A DNA stretch of 64,000 nt from Chionoecetes opilio (GCA_016584305.1 JACEEZ010026182.1:552962-616961), one strand, 5' to 3'; positions 21,167-33,400 are shown, numbered from the stretch's first letter. A program made the numbers and translations. The notes: generated from the sequence alone by a model not told the origin.

Positions 21167-24100
21167 TTTCCCCCTTCGGTTAATCGGAGGGGAAAAAATT
21201 TCACCCCTACAGCACGGGGGGAGCCGGGTTTTACCCCCCCTTTTTTGGGGGGCCCTGGTCCTGGCCCTTTTCCCTTGGGCCCGCCGACTGGGGGCTGCCC
21301 GCCCACGCAAACAGCACCCTCACTTGGGGCAGCCCGGGAACGCCCTTCCTCGACCCCCGGGGCCCGTTCGGCCTCACCTGTGGGGGCGGCGCCTCGCTTA
21401 TCCACTTGGGGCCGCACGCAACCTTCTCCTCTGCATCCCGAAGCGCGCTCCGCCCGGCCGGGTGACTTCCGGTCCTCATGGGGCGCGGGATCCTCCGGCG
21501 CCCCCGCCGGGGTCGGGCTTCCTTCGGGGGCGGCGCCTCACGATTCCCACGCGGGCAAACTTTTCTCCGCACAGCTTCCTTTCTTTTAGCTTCGCCTGGG
21601 TTTCTTTGCACTAGCCTCGTTCCCGCTGCTTCCCCTTCTCCTTGGCTCCGTTTTGCTCCGCTGAGAGGACCTTCCTCTTGGTGTTGTTGAGGCGGTCATG
21701 ATCCTGCATCCTGCCCGGGTTTACGAGGATCTGCGCACCTCCTGTTGCAGACGAAGCCACCTCGACGGGTTTCATGTGGCGGGTCTTGCTCAGGTTGTCC
21801 CAGTGTACACCACAAACCCCTTGCCCAGGGGTTGCCCTGGCGCCTGTTGGCCTGCCACAGCTGTGCTTTCGTCGTTCAGAAGGACGGGCGGGACGTGCGC
21901 AGGCCTGGCCGGGCTCCGCGGAGGTACAGTGGGCCGAGGGCAGGTCGTCCACATGAAAGAACACGAGGCGCTCCGTCGCCTGGGGGCCAGGAGGTGGGCG
22001 TTCTATGGGTTGTCGGGAGCCCCTAAGGAGGGTGGCGGGGTCACCACGCGTGTGGGAAAATTTTCACAGCGCCGGTGGCCGCCCGCAGCAGCTGGCCCCA
22101 CGGAGGGCGGGGGCAGCGTCTTGGGGCCCCCCTCGGGGGTCTTGGCGGCGCGGGCCTGAATTTATGGCGGGTGAAGGTCTTTTGTTTTATTGTGATTTCT
22201 TCTGCTTCATCACCCGGTTTTATATACAGAGAAAGGGGCATGCAAAAAGGGAGGGGGGCAATAAAGATGTCTTAAAAAACCCCCTATTGAAAAACCCAAA
22301 TAAGGCAGCAGTGAAGGAAGAGGAGGAGTTAGCAGCAGTTTGGAGTATGAAGAATAGAACTTTTATTTTTCCATTCTCAAACCCAAAGCTGCTGCAAAAC
22401 CCTACCTTTTCCTTTTCTTCTTTCCCGCACCCCCACCCCCACCCCCCACCTTCTTTTTTCCCTGCTCCTCCCAAACCCCTACCCTTCCTTTTCCCCCACA
22501 TTTCTTCCTTCTATCACCCCAATGATCCCACCCCCTTTCTGCTCCTCCTCCTCCTGCCCCCTCCCTCGTCCTCCGTCGTCTTCTCCGCTCGCCCTTCTTG
22601 CCCCTGCTGTCCTCTGCTCCTGCTCCTCGCTCGCCTTCTCCAGCTCCTCCTCCTCCGCTTCCGCTTCCTTCGCTCCGCTCCTCCTGCTTCCCCCTTTTCC
22701 CCTGTTTGTCTCCTTTTGTTCTCCCCCTCCTGCTGTCCTTCCCCTGCCCCCTCCTTCCCGCTCCTACCCTCTGCTCGCCCTTTCCGCTCCTCCCCTCCCA
22801 CTTCTTCCTGTTTTTTTCCTTTTTCTCCCCCCTCCTGCTTGGCCTCCTTTTCCTGCCCCCTCCTTTTTTCCTCCTCCCCCGCCCCTCCTTCTCTTGTGAT
22901 CTGGACGGGGACTTATCAGTGTACTTGTACAGTACACTGTACAGTAACCCACGCTCAAACCGTTCGTGAGCTAACAGTTTCCTCACTTTTTTTTTTTTTT
23001 TAACAAAAAACCAATTTATAAAAGCGTGAATAAGGGAATTTGGGCTGCAGTCAACTGTGGTTTAGACCCCATACCCAAACTGAGCAAAAACACTTTCCAA
23101 AAATGTTTAGGTGACGTTTTGGGAAATCGAACCCGGGAGGACGATAAGAAGAATATGTCCTGGTCATGACCTTTTAATGACAATGATTTGAACTCAAGGG
23201 GAAGCAAGCCGTGAGGATTTGCCAGACACCTTTTTTTTTTTCAATCATTCCCATAGGAAGTGCCAGAAGGGAATTTAAAACAAATTTGCAAGGAGCGTGA
23301 CGGATGCAAAGACAAACCGCCAAACTTCCTGTCTTATGAAACTAAGTAAATGTAAAAAAAAATAATGAAAAGATGGGCCTGCGGTTCAGGACCCTTTTTA
23401 AAAGGGTAGGGACCTATCGCATTGGGATCAATTACATCTCAACCCTTTTAAAACCTTTAAGGGGGGTTTGTTTTTTTCCCAAAAAAAATTAAAAGAAAAG
23501 GGCCCCCCCAAGTTTTTTATTAAAAAATGGGGTTCCAATTAGTTTTTTTTACCCGAAATCCCCCAATGTTTATATCCGCAATAGGCCCCCTTTTACCCCT
23601 TCCTCAATCCACCCCCCTTCCTGCCCCTTTCTCCCCCAATACCCAGACATGCCCCCCCATTTCACTGCCCCTTTTCTCTCCCCATACTCCAGCACTATGC
23701 CCCCCTTTTCATCCCCCTTTCTCCCATACCCAGACTTGTCCCCCCATTTCACGCCCCTTTCTCTCCATACCCCAGCACTATGCCCCCCTTTTCACCCCTT
23801 TTCTCCCATCTCCAGCCTATGCCCCCCCTTTTCACTCCCCCTTCTCCCCCAATACCCAGCCTTCCCCCCCCATTCATGCCCTTTCTTCCCATACTCCGCA
23901 CTATGCCCCCATTTCACTCCCCCCTTTCTCCCCAAAATACTCCAGCACTATGCCCCCCCATTTCACTCCCCCTTTCTCTCACTTTCCCCACACTGCCCCC
24001 CCATTTCACTGCCCCTTTTTTTCCCCCTATCCACCTATGTCCCCCATTTCACTCCCCCTTTCTCTCCATACTCCAGCACTATGCCCCCCCATTTACTGCC

Positions 24101-27100
24101 CCTTTCTCCCCATACCCAGACTTGTCCCCCATTTCATGCCCCTTTTTTACATACTCCAGCACTAGCCCCCCCTTTCACGCCCCTTCTCCCCCATACCCAG
24201 AATTTTCCCCCATTTCACTCCCCCTTTCTCTCCCCATACCAACTTGTCCCCCCTTTTTACTCCCCTTTTTCTCTCCCATATCCAGCACTATGTCCTCCCA
24301 TTTCATGCCCCTTTCTCTCCATCCCAAACACTATCCCCCCATTTCACTCCCCCTTTCCCTTCCCATACCCCAGCACATGTCCCCCATTTCATCCCCCTTT
24401 TTTCCCCCCATACTCCAGCATATGCCCCCCCCTTTTCAGCCCCGTTCTTCCATACTCCAGCATAGTCCCATTTCACTCCCCCTTTTTCTCTCACATCCCA
24501 AACATATGTCCCCCCATTCACTCCCCCGTTTTCCCCCATACTCCAGCACTATGCCCCCCTTTTCACCCCCCTTTTCTTCACATACTCCAGCACAGGGCCT
24601 TTCCCATTTCACTCCCCCTTTCTCAATATCAACACTATGTCCTCCCATTTTACTGCCCCTTTCTTCACATATAAAACACTATGTCCCCCTTTCACTGGGT
24701 TCATCCTTAGGTTGCTGATCACATTTATTATTGCGTATGAGGACATTGGTCCCAAAGCCTCTGGATTAGTCCTCCCTCCATTTGATTTGTTGTGCGTATT
24801 GCAGTAGCAACTAAATCAATGCATAAAAAAGTTGCAATACTCCTTAAGTTGTTGATTAGTTTATTACACAAAAAACCCTTTAAAAACTCGATTTTGTATA
24901 ACCGGAATTGATATAATCGGCAAGGCAAAGACAGCGCAAAAAAATATGTATCAAAAATTTTTTTTTTTTTTTTTTTTTTTACATTATGCCATAGCCCCGT
25001 GGGCAGGACCTCCAGGGGTGGGGGGGGTAGGCCCTGGAGGTATTTGAGGGCTGTGAGGTTGGCCCCGCCGTGGTGGGCAGGAGGATTGTTATAGTGACGC
25101 CCTTTGATTAGAGGCTCATGCCGCCCCCCCCGGTCCCCCGAGCATTACGTTGAAGGTAGAGTTAATGGACAGCAGTGGGGTTCTTAGGCCATCGAGGGCA
25201 GAAAGATTTTAAGGGTTTTTGAGGGTATTTATGGGGAAAAATTTTTTTACAATTTTTTTTTATACCCATATCAGGAGAGCATTTGCATAATACGGCATAT
25301 TGAATAACTCGGCAAGGGCCAGAGCCCCTATCGTGCCGGGTTATAAGGGTTTTAGTGTATAAGCAAATATCTCAATTATTTGCATTATGAACTGATTTTA
25401 CTCTAACTCATGAAAAAAGTCTTTTCAAGCTCCATCTTTCTTGTTCTATGTATTTTCTTCGTAAACCTCATAGTTTTCAAGTTATTAAAGCAAACACGAT
25501 TTTTTACTAAAATTCCAAGGGCAGATTCCCCTGCAGATTTTGTGGGAAATTTTGACACTCCAGATCCTTATAAGAATGAGTCCATAGGTGTTTTTGGGCA
25601 CGCTGAATCTGGCATCAGGTTCGTTCTTTGTCTAATTTTTTATTTTAATATGAGAATTGTATAGGCCATTTTGGGTAGGGTGATCGTTAACCATGGTAGG
25701 CAATCCACCTCGGCCCTCAGCTGAAAACTGGGGTTGCCTGTCAGGAAGAGCATCCGGAGCATAAAACTCATGCTGCAAATCTAAGTGATGAACGCCGCTA
25801 ATAGCATTGGAAGCGTATCATCGACCGTCTAACCTCATAAGACATCATGGAAAGAAAATCAGACGTTAAACAGAAAGATGATATGATATGATGACTTTCT
25901 TTCTTACCTCAACATCCAAGGCAATGATGTCAACTTCACAGTCCAAGATTCCACCAAGGTTAGGGACGGTGCGGCCAAGGTCACCGTGCACAAACTCCTT
26001 GATGTACGTTCCAGCTTGAGTGGTGAGATGAAGCTGTAAAACACGTGTGATAATTACCGGATATACTTTCCACGGTTATCACGCCCTAAGTACGAAAGGG
26101 TCATTATTCTGATGTGTGAAGGGCGTGTGACTGGTTCCACCATCCCAATACAGTACATTGCTGGGTTATTTTCCTCCTTGGCTAATGATGTTCACTCCTT
26201 GGCTTTGGCTCAGGTTCTTCGCGATGACATTGAAGATGTCAGTAATAATAAAAAACTCAAACATGCCAGCATCCTGCATCTCTTTTGTCTACCTATATAT
26301 TTCATACATTAGACATTATCCCATATAAGCAAAAAATATGATCAACAAAATTGATATATTTCTTTAAAGAAAAAAAAATACACAAAGCATATTTTTCACA
26401 TAATTAACTAAATTTTATAATCAACTCAATCTTACAAAAAGTATAAATTTTACAAAAGAACAAGTATACCTTGGCCGAAGAGAATTTTGTAGAACACAAC
26501 ATATTTAAATGAAATCACTGACGAATTACAATGGTAATACCGGGAAACTACTGCTTGAACAACGTTGTGTAGAATGAAGTGAAAGAAAAAGAAAAAAGAC
26601 TTTCCCACACAATGCATGCAGCAAGAACATACTTGAACCAACTGCTGCACCTGCCTTAAAAAAGTGTTGGTCGATGGGGTGAGCCGTCATGCTGAGGATG
26701 GTGCGGGGGCGCGTGGCTAGGGGGCGGCGGTGCAGCACACGCAGCGGAGTCTTCTGATGGATGACCAGCTGCGTCACCTTGGACAGACCCTCCAGGGCAG
26801 AGCCGTCGTAGCCCTTGGGAGCAATGCACACTGCACAATAAGCCTTTGTCTTCTCTTCTTCACCTTCTTTCAGATTTTTTAGGTCTTTTCTATAGGAAGG
26901 AAATCAAATCAATAACATGCATAGATTCATGTATTCATAATTTTCTGAAGTGCTTATATTACAATGGGAATTGCAACTTCACAAAAATCATAGTAAAAAA
27001 AGGAGAATCAGTAAAGGTAAAGAAACAATCATCATCTCCTCTTTTGCGAGTGATGCACATTACACCAATTTGTGTTTATAGCTATTGTGTGTGCATGCGT

Positions 27101-30100
27101 GTCCATGAACCTGACAAAACAGACCAATATTGGAATATCGGTCCAACAGAGCAGTGGCGCTAACTCACACTGGTAAGAGAACTCAGATGATACAATACAA
27201 CAACACTTATTACAAATCACAAGAGCCTGTAGTGAGTCATACTTTTCAACAATTTGGAGATCTCTCACTCTGATCAGCTTGGTGGAGTCATTAATGGTCC
27301 GCTGGAGGGAGCTAATCTTGTCTCGACTCAGTTTTGTCCGCTGAGGATTGATAAATTCTACCACAAAGGGTCGTCCATTCCCCAGACACCTCACGTCAAC
27401 ATCTTCTCTGCCGGATGAAGAAAACTTGATCTCTGAAAAGAAATGACATACATTTTTTTCACATAAATTTGTTTATCTACTGATGAGTGTATGTTGAAGG
27501 AATATTTTACTCACTAAATCTGGTCTACTTTGATGCCTGTTCCAGAAACTCTCTCAAGGTGGTGGTTCCAACAGAAGAATCTCCATCTGCTTATGTCCAT
27601 ACAATTTACTCTTGCACGTATCCATCCCACTCAACATTCTATCCCTCGTCTCTCCAGTTCCAAAACTATGTCCTCCTACCTTATAGAGGCCTTCCTTACA
27701 AGCCCACAGCATCCACTCTACTTTTGTGCATACGTCATTTCTTTAATTTCTTTTTGAAGTGAGCACATGAGATGAAAGCGTTACGGTGAGCCACCACCAC
27801 CAATTGGTTGATTCTTTACGGTGATACTCATTAGGGTTTCTATTCTCGCCACACATTAAGTTGGCGAAAATGGGGCCCCTTCACTACCCCTTCCGAATGC
27901 ACGGGATTGCTGAGGTGTTGGGTGCTGGGGCTTTAGGTCGGAACTTGGAGTAAGGCATTCTTAAGCTCTAAGGCAACACCTCAGCCAATTCCATGTGTTC
28001 GGAAGGGGGGAGAGTGAGGGGGGCCCCATTTTTGCCCACTCAACGTGCGACGAGTATAGCTTCTTTTCTCCTAATTTTATCAGCAATAATAACTTACCTT
28101 CAGCATGAACAGTCTTGTTGAGAATGTCACACATGAGTTCCTGCACGCTGGACCCCAACTTGCGTTCCCCTTCAACAAACCACGGAGTCTGTGGCAAGTC
28201 TCTGCTGTACTTGTTGTATCGACCTGGACAAGAAAATATTAGATGAATTTCTATCACCATGAATGTTACTTTTGCGATCAACAGTCTATTTCTCACAGTA
28301 ATAAAACAAATCACGCAGTAGTTCACCACATCAAGAACAGCCATGAAAAAATTTAGGCTAATCAGGATTATGTGTCACAGAAGTAACAGTCTGATATACT
28401 GCAATGATAAACTAGATGAAATTTTCAGTAACCAGTACTGTGGGTACAGCTAAGTATTAATTATCCGACCTTGGGGGGACCGAAGGTAGGTCTGATAATT
28501 GGAATAGTCGGATGTTCGGATATCACAGTAACCATAAACATAAGGACAAAATGGTATAGAACATAAAAGATGCAGCTCTTGAAGGCCGATCCAGTGGTAT
28601 ATGCGAAAGTAAAATTCATGCATAAATAAAGCCACAAATCAATGTTTTCTAAAAACTAAAAAAACTAAGTAAAATAAATGGCCAAAACAAGACACAATGT
28701 GGTAGTGAAAAAAGTCGGTTGTTTGGACAAGTCGGATGTTTGGAGGTCGGATGTTGGGAATTTGGCTGTAATGGATTGGGGAGAGCTGTTAGAGTGGAAG
28801 ATCCAGGTCGCCGTCCATCGGGCATGCCAAGGAAGACATGGGGGAAGTGTATTGAAGAGGATCTGGCAACATTGGGCATTGAAGAAGTTGAGGCAATGGA
28901 TAGAGATAGTTGGAACGTATCATCGGCCGTCTAACCTCATAAAATATTATGGGAAAAACTGACGTCAAACACAGAAAAAAGAAAAAAAGGACTGTGGGTA
29001 ATGATGAATGATGAGACCCCTTTACCCAGTGCACTTACCCGCCATGTACATGGGGGCCTGCTGGCAGTAAAGGCTGGCGAAGGTGATCCCTTCACTGGGG
29101 GTGACGGGGGGCGCAGGGCACACCTTTAACACTTCAGAATCACTCAGCTTCTTAAAGGCAGCATCAATGGCTTGTTTGGAGTATATACTATTGGCGTATT
29201 TCCTGTGCTGTTTTTGGCGTGTAGCAAACACCTTCTTGCATAGGTCATTCCTGTGTGAATCAATATCCCGGTCATCAACATCACTACACCTACTAAGACT
29301 AAATGACCGCCTTTTAAGTAGGTATAGAATGCTGGAGTGTGTACGTATATGAGAGATGGGATGCAAGAGGAGTATTGGAAGATGTGAGAATGAGGTGCAT
29401 GTATAGGTGCAAATGGAGACTTCTGCCATGGCTGCCCCCTTGAGGGAGTTCTAGGAAACAGATGTCAGTGTATATTAGACTAGACTACATTTCTTTGTCA
29501 TACAACAGACCATTTTTCAAACATGCAAGCTGACAACCAATAAAAGCGGGATGAAGGATTTCAATACATCCCCAAAAGAATGTAGGTACTAACACTAAAT
29601 TTCAAGAACCTAGCAAATTACCATATAGACTAAAATTACAATTTAACAATTAAATTAATAGATAGATAAATACTTTGACTGCTTATATCTTATAAGAAAA
29701 CTAATTTTTCAGGCCTCCTGCTTGATCTTTCGGCTGTATTTTACAACATAATGGAATAAGTGGGTATGTTTTCTGAATCAGTGACTTGGATTAACTTGGC
29801 AAAAAGATTCTACAGACAATGTCATAATATAATTTACTCTATGAAACATTCAATGCATAAAAAGACTAAAGACAAATACTGACAGGCAAATAACAGACAT
29901 TACTCACATGATCTTGCAATCTTCCAAGTCATTGACGTAGGAGCAAACAACATTCAAGACAAAACCATGATATGTGCCATGAATGAACGTTTTTCCCGTG
30001 GCAACTTCCAACTGTGGACCAACAACATTTTTCCAAACATCTTTGATGGTGCCAATGTGATCTTCTCGACCCTGAAAGGACAAAAATGTCAGCAAAATTT

Positions 30101-33100
30101 GCAAAATTCAGACACACATATATACATATATATCATTTCATTCTCTTTTTGCTTAATGTCAGATTTTCCCATAATATCTTATGAGGTTAGACGGTCAATG
30201 ATACGCTTGCATCTATCTCTATCCATTGCCTCAACCAACAGCACATTTCTACAAAAAAGTTTCAAAGGGTTTCAATAAGCAGCATTCACAACAATAATGT
30301 AGGTTAGCCTGATATACTACATGGCCCTACACTGGAAGAGTCCTCTCATCAACACAACTCCGTAACAGATAATTACTTTGGCAACTGGAAACTGTGGATA
30401 ATCTTTCAGAAGGAGTGACCAGAGGCGATGGACCCGCAGACTGATGGAGGCTGGCAGGGAGAGGGAGAGACTGAACCCCTCAGCATCATGCCCACCATCC
30501 TTAATGGCCTGACTCAGCTGTGAACACACATGACAGTGACTGCAGACTACAATATATACAGATACCACAATGTTATCTTATGTAGTAATAGGTCCATTAA
30601 AGTAGTAACAGACTGAACAAGCACAAGGCCCTTATTGTTTCCTTGACTGTTAAAGATAGAAGAAAAAAAAGCCAGACTACAAAACATTAAAAGACTATAA
30701 AATAAAATATTGGTATCCTAACTTAGCTTTGGGGATAGTCACTGATTCAGCAAGCCAAAGAAAAACACTGCATGTTCTGTCAAATGTTCATTGCATGTAT
30801 TGTAAATATCTGAAGCAATAAGTTTGAGCAATACTAAAAAAAAAAAAAAAAGGGAAACAAAATGAAAAAGATGACAAACAAGAAACTAGTCTCTTACTCG
30901 AGCGATGGCCTCCTTGGAAGCCCCCCATTGAAGGACACCAATGCAGCCAACACATACTGCATATTTCTGCTTTTTTGAACTATTTTCATTTTCTTCAGTC
31001 TTCTTTATGACAAGTTCATCCTCAGATAAGCACTTTTCAGTACTGGTGTTTGAGGTGCTAGAGTTTTGTGTTAAGTCTTGTACCTGCAATCAAGAGTATT
31101 ACATATAGTTTGGTCTAGTCTACACCTTTTCACTCTCAAATTAAAACAACTGAACTTCAAATTAAGACAACTGAACTTCAAATTAAAACAACTGAACTTC
31201 AAATTAAAACAACTGAACTTCAAATTATAACAACTGAACTTCAAATTAAAACAACTGAACCTCAAATTAAAACAAGTGAATCTCAAATTAAAACAACTGA
31301 AGTTTAAATTAAAACAACTGAAGTTTAAATTAAAACAACTCAAATTTAAATTAAAACAACTGAAGTTTATATTAAAACAACTGAATTTCAAATTAAAATA
31401 ACTGAACTTCAAAATAAAAGAAAAATACCTACATCTATTATATTTTGAAATTAATTTGTTCTGTTGTTCTAATTTGAGAATGAAAAGGTGTATTATGAAA
31501 ACCCCCAGAAAAGTAACATATTTCTTCCTGCAATTTTTTTCTTATCTTTACCAGAGTGCTGCCAGTAAAGGGAAGAGAAGGAAAAAATTATTCATGAAAA
31601 GATATACCATTCTTTTAAATATTTTTACACAGCATACTACATAGATAAAGCAACACAGGATGAAGTAACGTATAGCTATTCCGTGTATGTTAGTACACAT
31701 ACTGTAGTTATACAAAAGAAAACAAGTTACATTTTTGGCACTCAAAAATGTTTGGTAGTTACTCAACAAATTTTGGCACTCAAAAAAATTTGGCACTCAA
31801 AAAATGTTGGCACGCACTCAAAATTTTTGGCACTCAAATTTTTTTGGCACTTACATTCTTTGGCACTCAAACCTTTTTGGCACTAAGAATTTTTTGGCAC
31901 TCGAAAATGTTTGGCACTATAAAAAAAATTGTACTCGAAAATTTGTTTTAATATAAACTTCAGTAGTTTTAATTTAAACTTCAGTTGTTTTAATTTAAAA
32001 TTCAGTTGTTTTAATTTGAGATTCACTTGTTTTAATTTGAAGTTCAGTTGTTTTTATTTGAAGTTCAGTTGTTTTAATTTGAGTGAAAAGGTGTAGAATT
32101 TTGGCATTATTTAAAGAAAAACACTTTTTTTAACTGAATAAAAACAAAGCAAAGGCAAAAGAAAAGGGTTAAGGGATAAATATCTAGTTAGCAGCATTTC
32201 ATGAGGTTTCCCATTAGGAACATACACCTGGGGGACAGGTGGGAATGTGGGGGTTTTAGGTGGGGGAGACAAAAATCACAGATTTTCAGAATCTAATTTC
32301 AACAATTGGTAAAACTGCACAACTCCAGCCCTTTAACTTACAATCTTCCCCTGTACCCAACAAACTGGGGGACCTGTCGAGAACCGGGATTTTGGGTGGC
32401 GGAGAAAAAAAAAAGTCACTTGTTTAAAATAAAAAGTCGCCTAATCTAGGGAAATGTTTAAAATAAACTAAACTAAACCTAACCTGGCGTATTAACCTCC
32501 TACCCTTTGCCTTTGGAATTTCTTTCAGGCACCTCAGACTTAGTAAAGGCAGTGTGGTATAACGTTTACAGGGTGTTTCGTACACAAGTTGTTTCGTACC
32601 CAGGTTGTGTTAGTTGTTTCGTACACTGATTTTAAGTTTTTTCGTACATACCTGGTGTCGAATCGTAACTCTAGTCATCAAGTTCAACTCTGAGCTGAGT
32701 GTACGAAATGACTATGGTTTCATATAGACTACAAAACAACTTTTTTGGTGTACGAATCTACTGGTGTACGAAACAACTTGTGTACGAACTGACTGCACCC
32801 CGGTATAAAAACTTAAAAAGGCCTGGCCGAACACTGAAACCTTAGCAGATATGAAGAGAAGTAAGTGTACTTTATGCTGCTGTAATGTCATTCAGATCAG
32901 CTTGGAGCAGGCCAACAATTTAGCAGTTTAGTTAATACAATACATGGACATAGGTTACTTGTTTACTTGTTGTTTACTTGTAACCTAACTTAATAGACCC
33001 TCCTGCTAGATCACTAACCTAACTTAACAGACCCCCCTGCTAGATCACTAACCTAATCAACGTATCTGACTATCCATCTCTCATACCTTCCCTCAGCATC

Positions 33101-33400
33101 ATGCAGGATTTGTACGTGGCACTTATAATGTAATGATACCTCGAGTTAAGCCATAACTTTGACCCACCAGGTTTGGGTCTGGCGCCACAAGCTCACCTCA
33201 TCGCTCTGGCCATTGAGCCTCTTGATTGCAGCCTCGGTGGCTTCATATAGTGTTGATGAATCTCCGTACAGGTCATCTGAACGGTTCCCAAGGAAGATGA
33301 GAGTACACCGACGGCAGCATCCAGCCTCTTCCAGAAAGTTATGAGCATCCCGTCCCAGCATGGTGGCTGCTGACCGTTGTGAGGCGCCGCAACGGACCAT
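19183..33400 (-). CDS. pus10: tRNA pseudouridine synthase Pus10, ten exons
   Basis: Pus10 converts uridines 54 and 55 of tRNA to pseudouridine; the animal protein also acts in microRNA processing (known for the family). Exons in reading order: 33400-33197, 31083-30898, 30517-30377, 30071-29908, 29250-29039, 28223-28098, 27432-27243, 26889-26655, 26033-25908, 19221-19183. Phases match throughout and give 540 residues (human about 529). Zinc-ligand pairs are C29-x-x-C32 and C112-x-x-C115. The catalytic motif GREDVDVR is at residues 352-359, with D355 the expected nucleophile. LGNGRPF, QKTPLRVLHRRP, QAGTYIKEFVHGDLGRT and a C-terminal LDWPP all agree with the family. The start ATG has context CACCATGG; Met14 is the alternative. 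The eighth intron begins GC, not GT. The neighbour ZNG1 starts head-to-head. Confidence 0.95.
19990..20328. mobile_element. MITE with CCAGTTTGACACCGAATTCG ends
   Basis: Arms of about 98 bases (19990-20088 and 20231-20328) are imperfect complements. The loop contains short AACCT runs (CCTAACCTAACCTAACG). It lies in the last intron of pus10. A diverged relative of the arms is at 51270-51485 in a ZNG1 intron. Confidence 0.75.
20343..20700. repeat. (GGT)n and (TTA)n short microsatellites in the pus10 intron
   Basis: About 27 bases of TGG/GGT at 20345-20371 and an ATT/ATC run at about 20508-20556. Otherwise unremarkable sequence. Confidence 0.7.
21131..22995. other. Poly(T)-bounded GC-rich then CT-rich insertion of unknown origin in the last pus10 intron
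   Basis: A run of about 31 T (21131-21161) is followed by about 1 kb of very GC-rich sequence (21170-22170), unlike the rest of the window. A strongly pyrimidine-biased stretch follows (22380-22895), ending in a second T run at 22988. On the minus strand, open frames exist in the GC-rich part (21231-21611 and 21611-21964), but I recognise no domain. Poly(A) at the end of the minus strand would fit a retroposed sequence; that is inference. Confidence 0.5.
23000..23625. other. Intron sequence between the two low-complexity blocks
   Basis: Mixed sequence with many homopolymer runs, which may partly reflect sequencing error. No gene seen. Confidence 0.4.
23630..24700. repeat. CT-rich minisatellite, unit about 43 bases
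   Basis: About 25 degenerate copies of a unit containing CCCCATTTCACTCCCCCTTT, then CTCC and CATACTCCAGCACTATG. Copy lengths vary by indels in C and T runs. The long Pro/Ser/His frames in all three plus frames are repeat artefacts. Confidence 0.9.
24880..25361. mobile_element. Remnants including an inverted SINE body and a pogo-like end
   Basis: 25000-25215 is the inverted copy of the SINE body at 17860-18060. It is preceded by a T run at 24956-24980 (a poly(A) tail on the minus strand). Next to it, 25290-25361 ends GGGTTATAAGGGTTTTAGTG, which reads on the other strand like a decayed pogo/Tigger end. ATAACCGGAATTGATATAAT at 24898 is a similar motif. Confidence 0.45.
25690..25892 (+). mobile_element. 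Non-LTR retrotransposon 3' tail
   Basis: GCGTATCATCGACCGTCTAA CCTCATAA and the following CAGACGTTAAACAGAAAGAT match the 3' end of the copy at 17145-17411. The copy ends next to the pus10 exon at 25908-26033, lying just downstream of its donor on the minus strand. Confidence 0.65.
27838..28062. mobile_element. Imperfect inverted-repeat element with GGGGCCCC cores
   Basis: 27838-27925 and 27975-28062 are imperfect complements (CTATTCTCGCCACACATTAA... against its complement; AAATGGGGCCCC and CTTCCGAA are shared). It fills most of the pus10 intron 27433-28097. Confidence 0.65.
28773..28985 (+). pseudogene. Non-LTR retrotransposon 3' end, truncated
   Basis: Encodes GRAVRVEDPGRRPSGMPRKT followed by WGKCIEEDLATLGIEEVEA, close to the 17145-17411 copy, then a one-base deletion at GGAACGTATC that breaks the frame. 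It sits in pus10 intron 28224-29038, antisense to the gene. Confidence 0.75.
30151..30238 (-). mobile_element. Non-LTR retrotransposon 3' tail, reverse copy
   Basis: Complement of the shared tail (GATTTTCCCATAATATCTTA TGAGGTTAGACGG). Only about 90 bases remain, in pus10 intron 30072-30376. Confidence 0.6.
31120..32096. mobile_element. Foldback element with 21-base tandem repeats in its arms
   Basis: It starts CTACACCTTTTCACTC and ends with the complement GAGTGAAAAGGTGTAG. The left arm (31138-31415) is about 13 copies of a 21-base unit like AAATTAAAACAACTGAACTTC. The right arm (31940-32085) holds about 7 copies in the opposite direction. A third, inner copy of the right end is at about 31461-31493. 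Between the arms is a separate 16-19-base array around TTTGGCACTCAAAA (31733-31925). This layout matches foldback transposons. The element begins 36 bases upstream (in the transcript) of the pus10 exon 2 acceptor. Confidence 0.8.
32567..32804. mobile_element. MITE with TTCGTACACAAGTTGTTTCG ends
   Basis: Near-terminal inverted repeats of about 30 bases (GTTTCGTACACAAGTTGTTT at the left, complement at 32760-32804). Related CGTAC motifs occur inside. Located in pus10 intron 1. Confidence 0.65.

Noticed and set aside
22005..23003. Long plus-strand frame of 332 codons
   Set aside because: Most of it is a pyrimidine-rich low-complexity stretch giving Ser/Pro/Leu runs, with no domain and no consistent splice borders.
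23527..24718. Overlapping 212-341-codon Pro/His/Ser-rich frames
   Set aside because: Translation of the 43-base CT-rich minisatellite in several frames at once.
31071..31412. Frame of FSCFNLK heptad repeats
   Set aside because: Comes from the 21-base arm repeats of the foldback element. The same sequence lies beside an annotated pus10 exon and has no start or splice support.
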